NCBI GenBank assembly: GCA_019113275.1
Contig: DXHS01000012.1
Coordinates: forward strand, 1 to 38,289
DNA length: 38,289 bases
Origin: Candidatus Protoclostridium stercorigallinarum
GTDB taxonomy: Bacteria > Bacillota > Clostridia > Christensenellales > Pumilibacteraceae
Reading direction: 5' to 3'
The translations under genes were made by a program, and so were the position numbers. Positions within the stretch are counted from its first letter, which is position 1. The number at the start of each line of letters is the position of its first letter. The notes under the pieces were generated by a model. It made no database searches, was not told the origin of the DNA, and worked only from the letters and a program-made list of their open reading frames with translations. Positions 27,162 to 35,471 of the stretch are shown piece after piece.

Positions 27162-27741
27162 CCAAAAAATTTTTAAGGGGATTTCTTTTGAAATTCCCTT
27201 AAAATATTTTTCGTCATTTCACACGCGAAAAGCGCGGCTTTTCGGCGTAAAGTCACGTTTCGGAGTCGCCGCGGGGTCACCCTGCGGCGACCGCTAACGC
27301 TACGCCCGCTTCCGAAACGTGTCTTTCCATCCGAAAATCTCGCGGTTTCGCTTCGAATTCCGTTAAACGAAGCATATGCGTAAAGAAGCTAATAAAGAAA
27401 TACCGCACGACGTCATTTGACGTGCGCGCCCGTTTTTTTGAGGTAAACTGACGGAGAAACAATTGCGGAATTCGCAGCGTCCGACGGGCGCAAAAGAACG
27501 AGCCGTGTATTTGTGCTCAGGCGTTGCGCCCGTCGGACGCAATGATATCCCGCGGCGACTTGGAAATGCGGTTCTCGCGGATGACAATCGACCGACTTTC
27601 GATGGAAAATACTTATTCTGTACCGCATAGCTCGGTCAGCCGCGGTGCTATCCGCCCGAAAAGACGATAGGACTTTCGTTAAAAATGACGAAAAATATTT
27701 TAAGAAAATTTCAGTTTGAAATTTTCTTAAAAATTTTTCGG
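27162..27741. mobile_element. Non-coding element bounded by inverted repeats (MITE-like or repetitive extragenic element)
   Basis: 27162-27218 matches the reverse complement of 27685-27741 imperfectly over most of its length (e.g. gacgaaaaatattttaag / cttaaaatatttttcgtc); internal perfect inverted repeats. Confidence 0.5.
27391..27480 (+). repeat. Dispersed intergenic repeat, copy B
   Basis: aataaagaaataccgcacgacgtcatttgacgtgcgcgcccg...gacggagaaacaattgcggaattcgcag. Confidence 0.8.
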
Positions 27742-27811
27742 AACACACTTGCTTTTTTGCGCGAAAAGGTATATAAATATGTGCGGGGAAGAAAAAGGAT
27801 CGTTGCGCGTT

Positions 27812-29038
27812 ATGAGAAGCATCGCGGAAAAACACAGGCGTATCGCGGCGCCCGTCGGGACGGCGGGACTGCCGTCGGACGCGGAAGGACAAAAGAAGAC
27901 GGGCAAAGCGGGCAGGGCGCTCGGCTTTGTGCTCGGACAATTGAAGAGTCGTATCGTGCTCGTCATCGCGATAGTCGCGGCGGCGGCGACATGCTTTTTC
28001 GTTCCGCCCGACGCTGCTTACGCGGGGTACTTCGATCTCGACACGTTGTCCTGCCTGTTCTGCACGCTGGCGGTCGTGTCCGCGCTCAAGATACGCAGTT
28101 TCTTCGAGTGGCTGGCGGGCAAGATAGTCACGGCGTTCGGCAATATGCGCCGCGTGTCCTTCGCGCTCGTGTTCGTTACATACTTCGGCTCTATGATCAT
28201 GGCGAACGATATGGCGCTCGTGACCTTCCTGCCTCTCGGCTGGTTCGTGCTCTCGTCCTGCGGGAAGGAGAAGAACACCGCGTTCGTGTTCGTCATGCAG
28301 AACATCGCCGCCAACCTCGGCGGCATGCTCACGCCTTTCGGCAACCCGCAGAACCTCTACCTGTATTCGCACTACTCCATACCCGCGGGCGAGTTCTTCG
28401 CGATCATGGCGATACCGTTCGCCGTCGCGTTCGTGCTCATCGCCGCGACGTGCATGTTCGTCAAACCCGACCCCGTGAAATTGGAAACGCCACCCGTCGC
28501 GGCTCCGCCCGTGTGGCGCATGATAGTGTATTTCGCGCTGTTCGCGCTCTCGGTCATGATCGTGTTCGGCGTGTTCCCGTTCTGGATAGCGCTCGTCGTC
28601 GTGACGCTCGCGCTGCTCGTTCTTGAACCGCGCTGCTTCGCTCATGTGGATTACGGTCTGCTGCTGACGTTCTGCGCGTTCTTCGTGTTCTCGGGCAATC
28701 TCGCCCGTATCCCCGCGATAAGGGCGGGGCTGGGCGCGCTCGTGGGGGCGTCGCCGCTGCTCGTCGGCACCGCGTCCTGCCAGGTGATAAGCAACGTGCC
28801 TTCCGCGGTGCTGCTCTCCAACTTCACCGCCGATTACCGACATCTGCTCATCGCGGTGAATATAGGCGGGCTGGGGACCCCCGTGGCGTCCCTTGCCAGC
28901 CTCATCACCCTCGGCGAGTACCGCCGCCGTCGCCCCGGCACCACCGCCCGCTACCTCGGATTGTTCTCGCTGATAAACTTCTCCTATCTCGCGGTGCTCA
29001 TCGGTTCGGGCTTCCTGACCGACCTTATATTCGCCTGA
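27812..29038 (+). CDS. SLC13/ArsB-like permease (anion or Na+/H+ exchange type)
   Basis: About ten hydrophobic helices; SMIMANDMALVTFLPLGWFVL and ANLGGMLTPFGNPQNLYLYSHY motifs. Confidence 0.75.
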   Translation: MRSIAEKHRRIAAPVGTAGLPSDAEGQKKTGKAGRALGFVLGQLKSRIVLVIAIVAAAATCFFVPPDAAYAGYFDLDTLSCLFCTLAVVSALKIRSFFEWLAGKIVTAFGNMRRVSFALVFVTYFGSMIMANDMALVTFLPLGWFVLSSCGKEKNTAFVFVMQNIAANLGGMLTPFGNPQNLYLYSHYSIPAGEFFAIMAIPFAVAFVLIAATCMFVKPDPVKLETPPVAAPPVWRMIVYFALFALSVMIVFGVFPFWIALVVVTLALLVLEPRCFAHVDYGLLLTFCAFFVFSGNLARIPAIRAGLGALVGASPLLVGTASCQVISNVPSAVLLSNFTADYRHLLIAVNIGGLGTPVASLASLITLGEYRRRRPGTTARYLGLFSLINFSYLAVLIGSGFLTDLIFA

Positions 29039-29151
29039 AAGCCGCCCGAGCTTAACGCGGATCGCGCAATAACTGCGTGAAAAAATGTGAAAGCGTGCCC
29101 GCCGCAAGTGACGACCGCGTGTATTTTTTTGCGAAAATCGTCACGCACGTC

Positions 29152-29180
29152 TTGACGTCCGCGGCGGAAAAGCGTATAAT
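29152..29180 (+). promoter_or_regulatory. Strong sigma70-type promoter
   Basis: TTGACG - 17 nt - TATAAT. Confidence 0.75.
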
Positions 29181-29186
29181 ATATTT

Positions 29187-29282
29187 AATGAAAGTGCAGA
29201 CGTGTATTTAATGAAAATCAAAAAAAGCGTTTTACGCGTAACTTCCTGCGGCGCCGCTCTCGTCTCGGCGCCGCAGGTTTTT
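29187..29282 (+). ncRNA. Candidate small RNA (~95 nt)
   Basis: Lies between a consensus promoter (29152-29180) and an intrinsic terminator; no convincing ORF inside. Confidence 0.45.
29245..29282 (+). terminator. Rho-independent terminator
   Basis: CCTGCGGCGCCG ctctcgtct CGGCGCCGCAGG TTTTT. Confidence 0.9.
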
Positions 29283-29415
29283 CGTTTCGGACGCAAATAT
29301 ATCGTCGCGTGACGCGTAAGTTTGTTTTATCTGCGGTCATATCCGAATAGGCGAGAGTGCGTCGGGCATGCGGCGTCGATCTGCGCGAAATATTTTCCGA
29401 TATGTAAAAAAACGC

Positions 29416-29444
29416 TTGACAAACTTTTTCGTTTGCATTATTAT
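29416..29444 (+). promoter_or_regulatory. Promoter of glutamate synthase operon
   Basis: TTGACA - 17 nt - TATTAT. Confidence 0.8.
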
Positions 29445-29451
29445 ATGCCCA

Positions 29452-29548
29452 AAGCGTCGCGTTATCCGAGCGGCGCACGACGAAAATACAGGCAGGACAA
29501 AGGCGTCCCGCATGCGAAAGCATGACGGGGCGTTTTATGTTTTGCCGA
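29452..29548 (+). promoter_or_regulatory. Attenuator leader, candidate ANTAR-target antitermination element
   Basis: GGAC-AAAGGC-GUCC hexaloop hairpin (A1, G4) overlaps the 5' arm of CGTCCCGCATGC-GAAA-GCATG(A)CGGGGCG terminator-like hairpin followed by TTTTATGTTTT. Confidence 0.55.
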
Positions 29549-29562
29549 AAACGGAGGGAATC

Positions 29563-30690
29563 ATGGACGAATTTGAAGGACTTGCCGTGCGCACGCCGCG
29601 CGAAGGCGAGGTGCGGATACCGAGCGGCTGCGCGATATGCGGGTATTTTTCGCGGGACGGAAGAGCGCTGCCCGCGTCCGACGCCGTGGGAGCGATGTCG
29701 TACATGCACGAACGATCCAACGGTCTGGGCGGAGGCTTCGCGGGGTACGGGATATACCCTGATTTCCCCGACGACTACGCGTTCCACGTTTTTTACGACG
29801 ACGACCGCGCGAGGGAGGAGACGGAGGCGATACTTAACGCGCGCTTCGATATAGTCAATACGGAGCGCATCCCCACGCGCAAGATGTACGGCATAAAGGG
29901 CGCGCCGCGCATATGGCGGTACTTCGGGAAATTGCTGCCCGAAGTCATGGCGCGCACCGAGCTGGACGAAGAGGAATACGTCTGCCGCCTGGTGTTCCAC
30001 ATAAATACCGACGTCAAGGGCGCGTACGTGTTTTCTTCGGGCAAGAACATGGGCGTGTTCAAAGGAGTGGGGTATCCCGAGGACGTGGGCGAGTATTACC
30101 GACTGGACGAATACAAGGGCTATTGTTGGACGGCGCACGGCCGCTACCCGACGAACACCCCGGGCTGGTGGGGCGGAGCGCACCCCTTCAATATCCTCGG
30201 TTATACCGTGGTGCATAACGGCGAGATATCCTCTTACGACGCCAACCGCCGTTTTATGGAGCAGTACGGCTATAAATGCACGCTGCTCACGGATACAGAA
30301 GTCATCACATACATCATCGATTACCTGCACCGCAAGCGCGGGCTCACGCTGCCCGACGTCGCAAAGGTCATCGCGCCGCCTTTCTGGGAGCAGATAGAGC
30401 GCATGGAAGCGGGCGAACGCGAGAGGCTGACCACTCTGCGCAATATGTACGCGTCGCTGCTCGTCACGGGACCGTTCTCAATAATACTCGGTTATCCGGG
30501 CGGCATGATGGCGCTCAACGACAGGCTCAAGCTGCGCAGCATGGTGGCGGCGGAAAAGGGAGACGTGCTGTACGTTTCCAGCGAGGAGTGCGCGATACGT
30601 TCGATATGTCCCGATCCGACGCGCGTATGGAGCCCCGCGGGCGGCGAGCCCGTTTTTGCGGAACTGAAAAAGGAGGGCGTGGAGATATGA
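29563..30690 (+). CDS. Class II glutamine amidotransferase subunit of modular glutamate synthase
   Basis: Catalytic-Cys motif CAICGYFSRDGR after short propeptide; CWTAHGRYPTNTPGWWGGAHPFN, VVHNGEISSYDANRRFMEQYG. Confidence 0.88.
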   Translation: MDEFEGLAVRTPREGEVRIPSGCAICGYFSRDGRALPASDAVGAMSYMHERSNGLGGGFAGYGIYPDFPDDYAFHVFYDDDRAREETEAILNARFDIVNTERIPTRKMYGIKGAPRIWRYFGKLLPEVMARTELDEEEYVCRLVFHINTDVKGAYVFSSGKNMGVFKGVGYPEDVGEYYRLDEYKGYCWTAHGRYPTNTPGWWGGAHPFNILGYTVVHNGEISSYDANRRFMEQYGYKCTLLTDTEVITYIIDYLHRKRGLTLPDVAKVIAPPFWEQIERMEAGERERLTTLRNMYASLLVTGPFSIILGYPGGMMALNDRLKLRSMVAAEKGDVLYVSSEECAIRSICPDPTRVWSPAGGEPVFAELKKEGVEI

Positions 30691-32189
30691 TAAACTACAT
30701 GATGCCCGACTACGAGGTGGTGCGGGACAAAGAACTTTGCATAAAGTGCAAAGTATGCGTGCGACAGTGCGCGAACAACGTGCACGTTTACGACGAAAAG
30801 AGAGACGTGCTGTACGCCGACAGCTCCAAATGCGTCAACTGCCACCGTTGCGTGACGCTCTGCCCGGCGAGAGCGCTTAAAATAGTTAAGACCGATCATT
30901 GTTTCAAGCCTTCGGCGAACTATACCGAGGATATAATTAAGGATATCTACCGCCAGGCGGATACGGGCGGAGTGCTGCTTTCGAGCATGGGCACGCCCAA
31001 GAGCTATCCCGTTTATTGGGATAAAATGCTCGTGAACGCTTCGCAGGTGACCAACCCGTCCATAGACCCTTTGCGCGAGCCCATGGAGATAAAGACCTTC
31101 CTCGGCAAAAAGCCGGAGAGCATACGCTACCGCGAGGACGGGAGCATAGAGACGGAGAAGTACCCTGACCTCGAGCTCAAAGTGCCGATAATGTTCTCGG
31201 CGATGAGTTACGGCTCGATATCCGGCAACGCGCATATCGCGCTCGCGCGCGCAGCCGAGGCGCTCGGCACGTTCTACAACACCGGTGAGGGCGGTCTGCG
31301 CGAAGACCTTTACCGCTACGGCGCGAACACGATAGTGCAGGTGGCGAGCGGGCGTTTCGGCGTGCACCCCGCGTACCTCAACGCGGGCGCGGCGATAGAG
31401 ATAAAGATAGGGCAGGGCGCTAAGCCGGGCATAGGCGGGCATCTCCCCGGCAGCAAGATAGGTCCGGAAGTCTCCCGCACCCGCATGATCCCCGTGGGAA
31501 CGGACGCAATCTCTCCCGCGCCACACCACGACATCTATTCGATAGAGGATCTCCGCCAGCTCGTGATCGGGCTCAAAGAGGCGACGGACTATAAAAAGCC
31601 CGTCATCGTCAAGATAGCCGCCGTGCATAACGTCGCGGCGATAGCGAGCGGCATAGCGCGCAGCGGCGCGGATATCATCGCGATAGACGGCTTCCGCGGC
31701 GGCACGGGCGCGGCTCCCACGCGCATACGCGACAACGTCGGCATCCCGATAGAGCTCGCTCTCGCGGCGGTGGATACCCGCCTGCGGGAGGAAGGCATCC
31801 GCAGCGCCGTCGGACTCGTGGTCGGCGGCTCGGTGCGCTCGAGCGCGGACGTCGTCAAAGCGATAGCTCTCGGCGCGGACGCCGTGTATATCGCCACGCC
31901 CGCATTGCTGGCTATGGGCTGTCACCTCTGCCGCAGCTGCCATTCGGGCAGGTGTAACTGGGGCATAGCGACGCAGGATCCCGAACTCGTGAAGCGGCTG
32001 AATCCCGATGTCGCCGCCGCCCGCCTCGTGAACCTCGTGAGCGCGTGGAGCCACGAGATAAAGGAAATGATGGGCGGCATGGGAATAAATTCGATAGAGG
32101 CTCTGCGCGGCAACCGCCTGATGCTGCGCGGCGTGGGGCTCACGCAGAAAGAGCTGGATATCCTCGGCATAAAGCACGCGGGCGAGTAA
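30687..32189 (+). CDS. Glutamate synthase FMN-binding (synthase) domain protein with N-terminal 2x[4Fe-4S] ferredoxin module
   Basis: CIKCKVCVRQCANN, CVNCHRCVTLCPA; GEGGLREDLYRYG, QGAKPGIGGHLPGSKI, IDGFRGGTGAAPTRIRDNVGIP, CHLCRSCHSGRCNWGIATQDP. Confidence 0.93.
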   Translation: MINYMMPDYEVVRDKELCIKCKVCVRQCANNVHVYDEKRDVLYADSSKCVNCHRCVTLCPARALKIVKTDHCFKPSANYTEDIIKDIYRQADTGGVLLSSMGTPKSYPVYWDKMLVNASQVTNPSIDPLREPMEIKTFLGKKPESIRYREDGSIETEKYPDLELKVPIMFSAMSYGSISGNAHIALARAAEALGTFYNTGEGGLREDLYRYGANTIVQVASGRFGVHPAYLNAGAAIEIKIGQGAKPGIGGHLPGSKIGPEVSRTRMIPVGTDAISPAPHHDIYSIEDLRQLVIGLKEATDYKKPVIVKIAAVHNVAAIASGIARSGADIIAIDGFRGGTGAAPTRIRDNVGIPIELALAAVDTRLREEGIRSAVGLVVGGSVRSSADVVKAIALGADAVYIATPALLAMGCHLCRSCHSGRCNWGIATQDPELVKRLNPDVAAARLVNLVSAWSHEIKEMMGGMGINSIEALRGNRLMLRGVGLTQKELDILGIKHAGE

Positions 32190-32200
32190 GGAGGTATCTC

Positions 32201-32638
32201 TTGAAAAGAGTATACGTTAACGAAGAATGGTGCCTCGGCTGCCGGCTGTGCGAATATTGGTGCGTGTTTTCCGGTTCGGGCGAAAAGCGTTTCACCTTCG
32301 CTTTCGACGGCGGAGCCGTCCCGCCCGCGGGCATACGGGTCGAGGAATACGGTCCCGTGCGATTCGCGGTCAACTGCCGCCATTGCGACGATCCGCTTTG
32401 CCTCAAAGGCTGCATAAGCGGCGCGCTCTCGCGCGACGGCATGGGGGCGATAAGGATAGACAAAACGAAGTGCGTGGGCTGCCATACCTGTATCGCGATG
32501 TGCCCTTACGGGTGTATAGTCAGCGGCGGAGACAATAAGCCCGTTAAAAAATGTCAGCTGTGTGCGGGCAGGAACTATACGCCGCAATGCGTCGCGCATT
32601 GTCCGAACAACGCGATAGTGTACGAGGAGGGCGAATGA
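32201..32638 (+). CDS. 4Fe-4S ferredoxin-type electron transfer protein (TTG start)
   Basis: CLGCRLCEYWC, CRHCDDPLCLKGC, CVGCHTCIAMCP, CQLC...CVAHCP clusters; SD aaggagg 6 nt before TTG. Confidence 0.87.
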   Translation: MKRVYVNEEWCLGCRLCEYWCVFSGSGEKRFTFAFDGGAVPPAGIRVEEYGPVRFAVNCRHCDDPLCLKGCISGALSRDGMGAIRIDKTKCVGCHTCIAMCPYGCIVSGGDNKPVKKCQLCAGRNYTPQCVAHCPNNAIVYEEGE

Positions 32639-33891
32639 GATACGTTATCATAGGGAACGGAGTCGCATCCGTCGGCGCGATAGAGGCGATAAGAAAACGC
32701 GACAAAGAAGGCAGCATAACCGTGCTTGCCGACGAAGATCGTCCCTGCTACGGCAGACCGCTCATATCTTATTACCTCGAAGGCATGACGGAGCTTTGCA
32801 GGATGGATTACCGCCCGTCCGGATTTTACGCCGCCAACGGCGCGGAGCTGCTGCTCTCCTCTCCCGCAGAGAGCATAGACGCCCGTGCGCACAAAGTAGT
32901 GAGCGGCGGGAAGGAGCATATATACGATAAACTGCTCATAGCCACGGGCTCGTCGCCCGTCGTGCCGCCCACCGAAGGGTATGACGGCGTGGAGCGCAAG
33001 TTCACATTCAACAAGCTGAGCGACGCGCTCGCTCTCGAAAAAGCGGTGGATAAAAGTACCCGCGTGCTTATCGTGGGCGCGGGACTTACCGGATTGAAAG
33101 CCGCGGAAGGTCTATACGCGAGAGCGGGACATATCACCGTCGTGGATATGGCGGATCGCGTGCTGCCCGCCGTTACCGACGCCGAGAGCAGCGGCATGAT
33201 CAGGCGGCATCTCGAGAGAAAGGGTATCGAGTTTCGTCTTTCCGATCGTGTGGAGAAGTATTGCGACGGCTACGCTCTTTTGCACGGCGGCGAGGAGATC
33301 GACTTTGATGTGCTCGTGACGGCGGTCGGCGTGCGTCCCAATACGTCGCTTGCCGAGAGCATAGGCTGCGTGTGCGAGTGCACGGCTTCGGACGGCAGGC
33401 GTTACCGCGGTATCGTAACGGGGAGCGACGGAAGCACGAACGTGGAGGACGTTTACGCGGCGGGCGACTGCTCGCTGACTTACGACGTCACCCGCGGGGA
33501 AATACGTCCCGTTTTCATCCAGCCCAATGCCTACATGCAGGGTGAGACGGCGGGAACGTACATGAGCGGCGGCGAGTGCGCCGAACGGGCGTACCTGCCC
33601 GTGAACGCAGGCGGATTCCTCGGTCTGCACATGATAACGGCGGGCGCGTTTGACGGCGAACCTCTCACGTTGTCCGACGACGGATCGTACCGCAAGCTGT
33701 TCGTAAAGGACGGCAAACTGCGCGGATTCATAATGATAGGAGAGTATCCCCGCGTCGGCATACTCACGGATATCGTCCGTCGCGGAGTACCGCTCGGCAG
33801 GGAGGAGCTCGCTTCGTTGGCAAAACAGCCGCAGTTGGCGGCTTTGGGCATGGACTATGTGCGTTCCGTGCTCGGAAAGGAGGACAGATGA
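32635..33891 (+). CDS. FAD-dependent NAD(P)H oxidoreductase (pyridine nucleotide-disulfide family, NirB/rubredoxin-reductase-like)
   Basis: YVIIGNGVASVGAIEAIRKRD, LLIATGSSP, VLIVGAGLTGLKAAEGL, DVYAAGDC. Confidence 0.9.
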   Translation: MRYVIIGNGVASVGAIEAIRKRDKEGSITVLADEDRPCYGRPLISYYLEGMTELCRMDYRPSGFYAANGAELLLSSPAESIDARAHKVVSGGKEHIYDKLLIATGSSPVVPPTEGYDGVERKFTFNKLSDALALEKAVDKSTRVLIVGAGLTGLKAAEGLYARAGHITVVDMADRVLPAVTDAESSGMIRRHLERKGIEFRLSDRVEKYCDGYALLHGGEEIDFDVLVTAVGVRPNTSLAESIGCVCECTASDGRRYRGIVTGSDGSTNVEDVYAAGDCSLTYDVTRGEIRPVFIQPNAYMQGETAGTYMSGGECAERAYLPVNAGGFLGLHMITAGAFDGEPLTLSDDGSYRKLFVKDGKLRGFIMIGEYPRVGILTDIVRRGVPLGREELASLAKQPQLAALGMDYVRSVLGKEDR

Positions 33892-34610
33892 AAATAGACG
33901 CAAAAGGCATGCACTACGCCGAGCTCGACCGCATGGTCAAAAGCAGCGCGGACGAAGATATAACGATAGATAACGTGCTCGGGCAGCGGTATATTGCCGC
34001 GGGCGCGGGCGGCAAGCGTATCACGGTGAACGGCACGCCGGGTAATGCTCTCGGCGCGTATATGGACGGCTGCCGCGTGGAGGTCTGCGGCAACGCGCAG
34101 GACGCGACTGGCGATACGATGAACTCCGGGACGATCGTCATACGCGGCGACTGCGGCGATACCGCGGGCTACGCCATGCGCGGCGGCAGGATATTCATCC
34201 GCGGCAACACCGGCTGGCGCACGGGCATACACATGAAGGAATACGGCTCCGCCGTCCCCTGTATCGTGGTGGGCGGCAGAGCGGGCGCATACCTCGGCGA
34301 ATACCAGGCGGGCGGGCGGATCGTCGTGCTCGGTATCGGCTGCGAGGACGGTCCGTGCGTGGGCGACTTCGTTTCCACGGGCATGCACGGCGGCAGGATA
34401 TACGTCCGCAGCCGCTTCGTCCCGGACGGTCTCCCGCCGCAGGTGACGGCGCGCGACGTGACGGATAAGTCCGAGCTCGCGCCCCTCGTGCGCGAATACT
34501 GCTCGTACTTCGGCGGCGACGCGGACGCTCTGCTTGCCGACGACTATTATGTGCTCGAGCCTTCCACGGCGTGTATCTATAAGACACTGTATGTCAACCG
34601 CCCGATGTGA
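33888..34610 (+). CDS. Glutamate synthase GXGXG-domain subunit
   Basis: Repeated beta-helix GXGXG pattern: GTPGNALGAYMDGCRVEVCGNAQDATGDTMNSGTIVIRGDCGDTAGYAMRGGRIFIRGNTGWRTGIHMKEY. Confidence 0.9.
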   Translation: MKIDAKGMHYAELDRMVKSSADEDITIDNVLGQRYIAAGAGGKRITVNGTPGNALGAYMDGCRVEVCGNAQDATGDTMNSGTIVIRGDCGDTAGYAMRGGRIFIRGNTGWRTGIHMKEYGSAVPCIVVGGRAGAYLGEYQAGGRIVVLGIGCEDGPCVGDFVSTGMHGGRIYVRSRFVPDGLPPQVTARDVTDKSELAPLVREYCSYFGGDADALLADDYYVLEPSTACIYKTLYVNRPM

Positions 34611-34633
34611 GAGGAGCGGCATGACACGCAAGA

Positions 34634-34661
34634 CCCCCGCGCGGGATATCCCGCGCGGGGG
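34634..34661. terminator. Bidirectional terminator-like palindrome between convergent genes
   Basis: CCCCCGCGCGGGATATCCCGCGCGGGGG, perfect 28-nt palindrome; T-tracts poor. Confidence 0.6.
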
Positions 34662-34730
34662 TAGTTTCGTTGATATGTTGCGGAAAATTTTTATATTTAT
34701 TAAGTTTTGCCGCCGTCCGAGGCGTTTCGG

Positions 34731-35081
34731 TCATTTTTTCGGCGGGCGGGAGACGCTGCCGATGTACATCCCGCGGTCGTCGGTGACGGGCACGAAGCCG
34801 TATTCGGCAGCGATGTCCGATACGTCGCAGACGTCCATGCCCGCGGTGGCGGCGGGGCGGGGAAAGTCGTCCGCGATCTCGGCGAGCAGGGTGTCGCGGT
34901 CCGCGCCCGAGCGTACAGCCCAGAGCAGGATATGCTCGTTGGCTATGCCGACGTACATCCCGCTGCCGTCGACTACGGGCAGCGAGCCGCCGCCGAGGCG
35001 TTCCGCCGCTTCGCGCAGCGTCAGTTCCGCGCTCAGCCATGCGGAATTGTTTTTTATGGTCATTGCGGATATAACGTTCAT
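34731..35081 (-). CDS. CBS-domain pair protein
   Basis: MNVISAMTIKNNSAWLSAELTLREAAERLGGGSLPVVDGSGMYVGIANEHIL...GFVPVTDDRGMYIGSV; SD gggag before ATG at 35081. Confidence 0.82.
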   Translation of the reverse strand: MNVISAMTIKNNSAWLSAELTLREAAERLGGGSLPVVDGSGMYVGIANEHILLWAVRSGADRDTLLAEIADDFPRPAATAGMDVCDVSDIAAEYGFVPVTDDRGMYIGSVSRPPKK

Positions 35082-35095
35082 GTTCTTTTCTCCCT

Positions 35096-35385
35096 TACCC
35101 GGTGCCGGCCTCGGGTAGTACACATTTATCGGGCAATATCACGGGTGATGCGCGCGAAACGTCGCTCATCGTACCACAGAGGGTACGATGTCGTTCCGTT
35201 TCGCGCACCTGACCTCGCGATCATCGATAAATGCTCGCTGCAAGGAGATGCTACTCACGAGCCGTTTCCCCGGCAGTGCCCTACCGCGCAGCTGTAGTTT
35301 ACTTCTACAGCAAGCGTGACACGCAAGGGAAACAGCCGAAAAGCGCGCTCATTTACAGTGCACTACCCAAGGTCGGCACCGGGTA
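35096..35385 (-). ncRNA. Large structured RNA candidate (leader of CBS gene or standalone ncRNA)
   Basis: 24-bp closing helix 35096-35119/35362-35385 (one wobble, one mismatch) enclosing helices 35123-35131/35226-35234, 35167-35175/35182-35190, 35262-35271/35327-35336 and 35291-35297/35305-35311. Confidence 0.75.
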
Positions 35386-35471
35386 CCCGAGATCGATATC
35401 GAGTATATGCAATATACCGCGGATATATTAACCGAACATTATAAAGCGCGGGCGGGAACATTAAAATTCGG

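Noticed and set aside
35231-35431. 66-aa plus ORF in the structured region
   Set aside because: Overlaps dense RNA secondary structure; no SD or domain; likely spurious.
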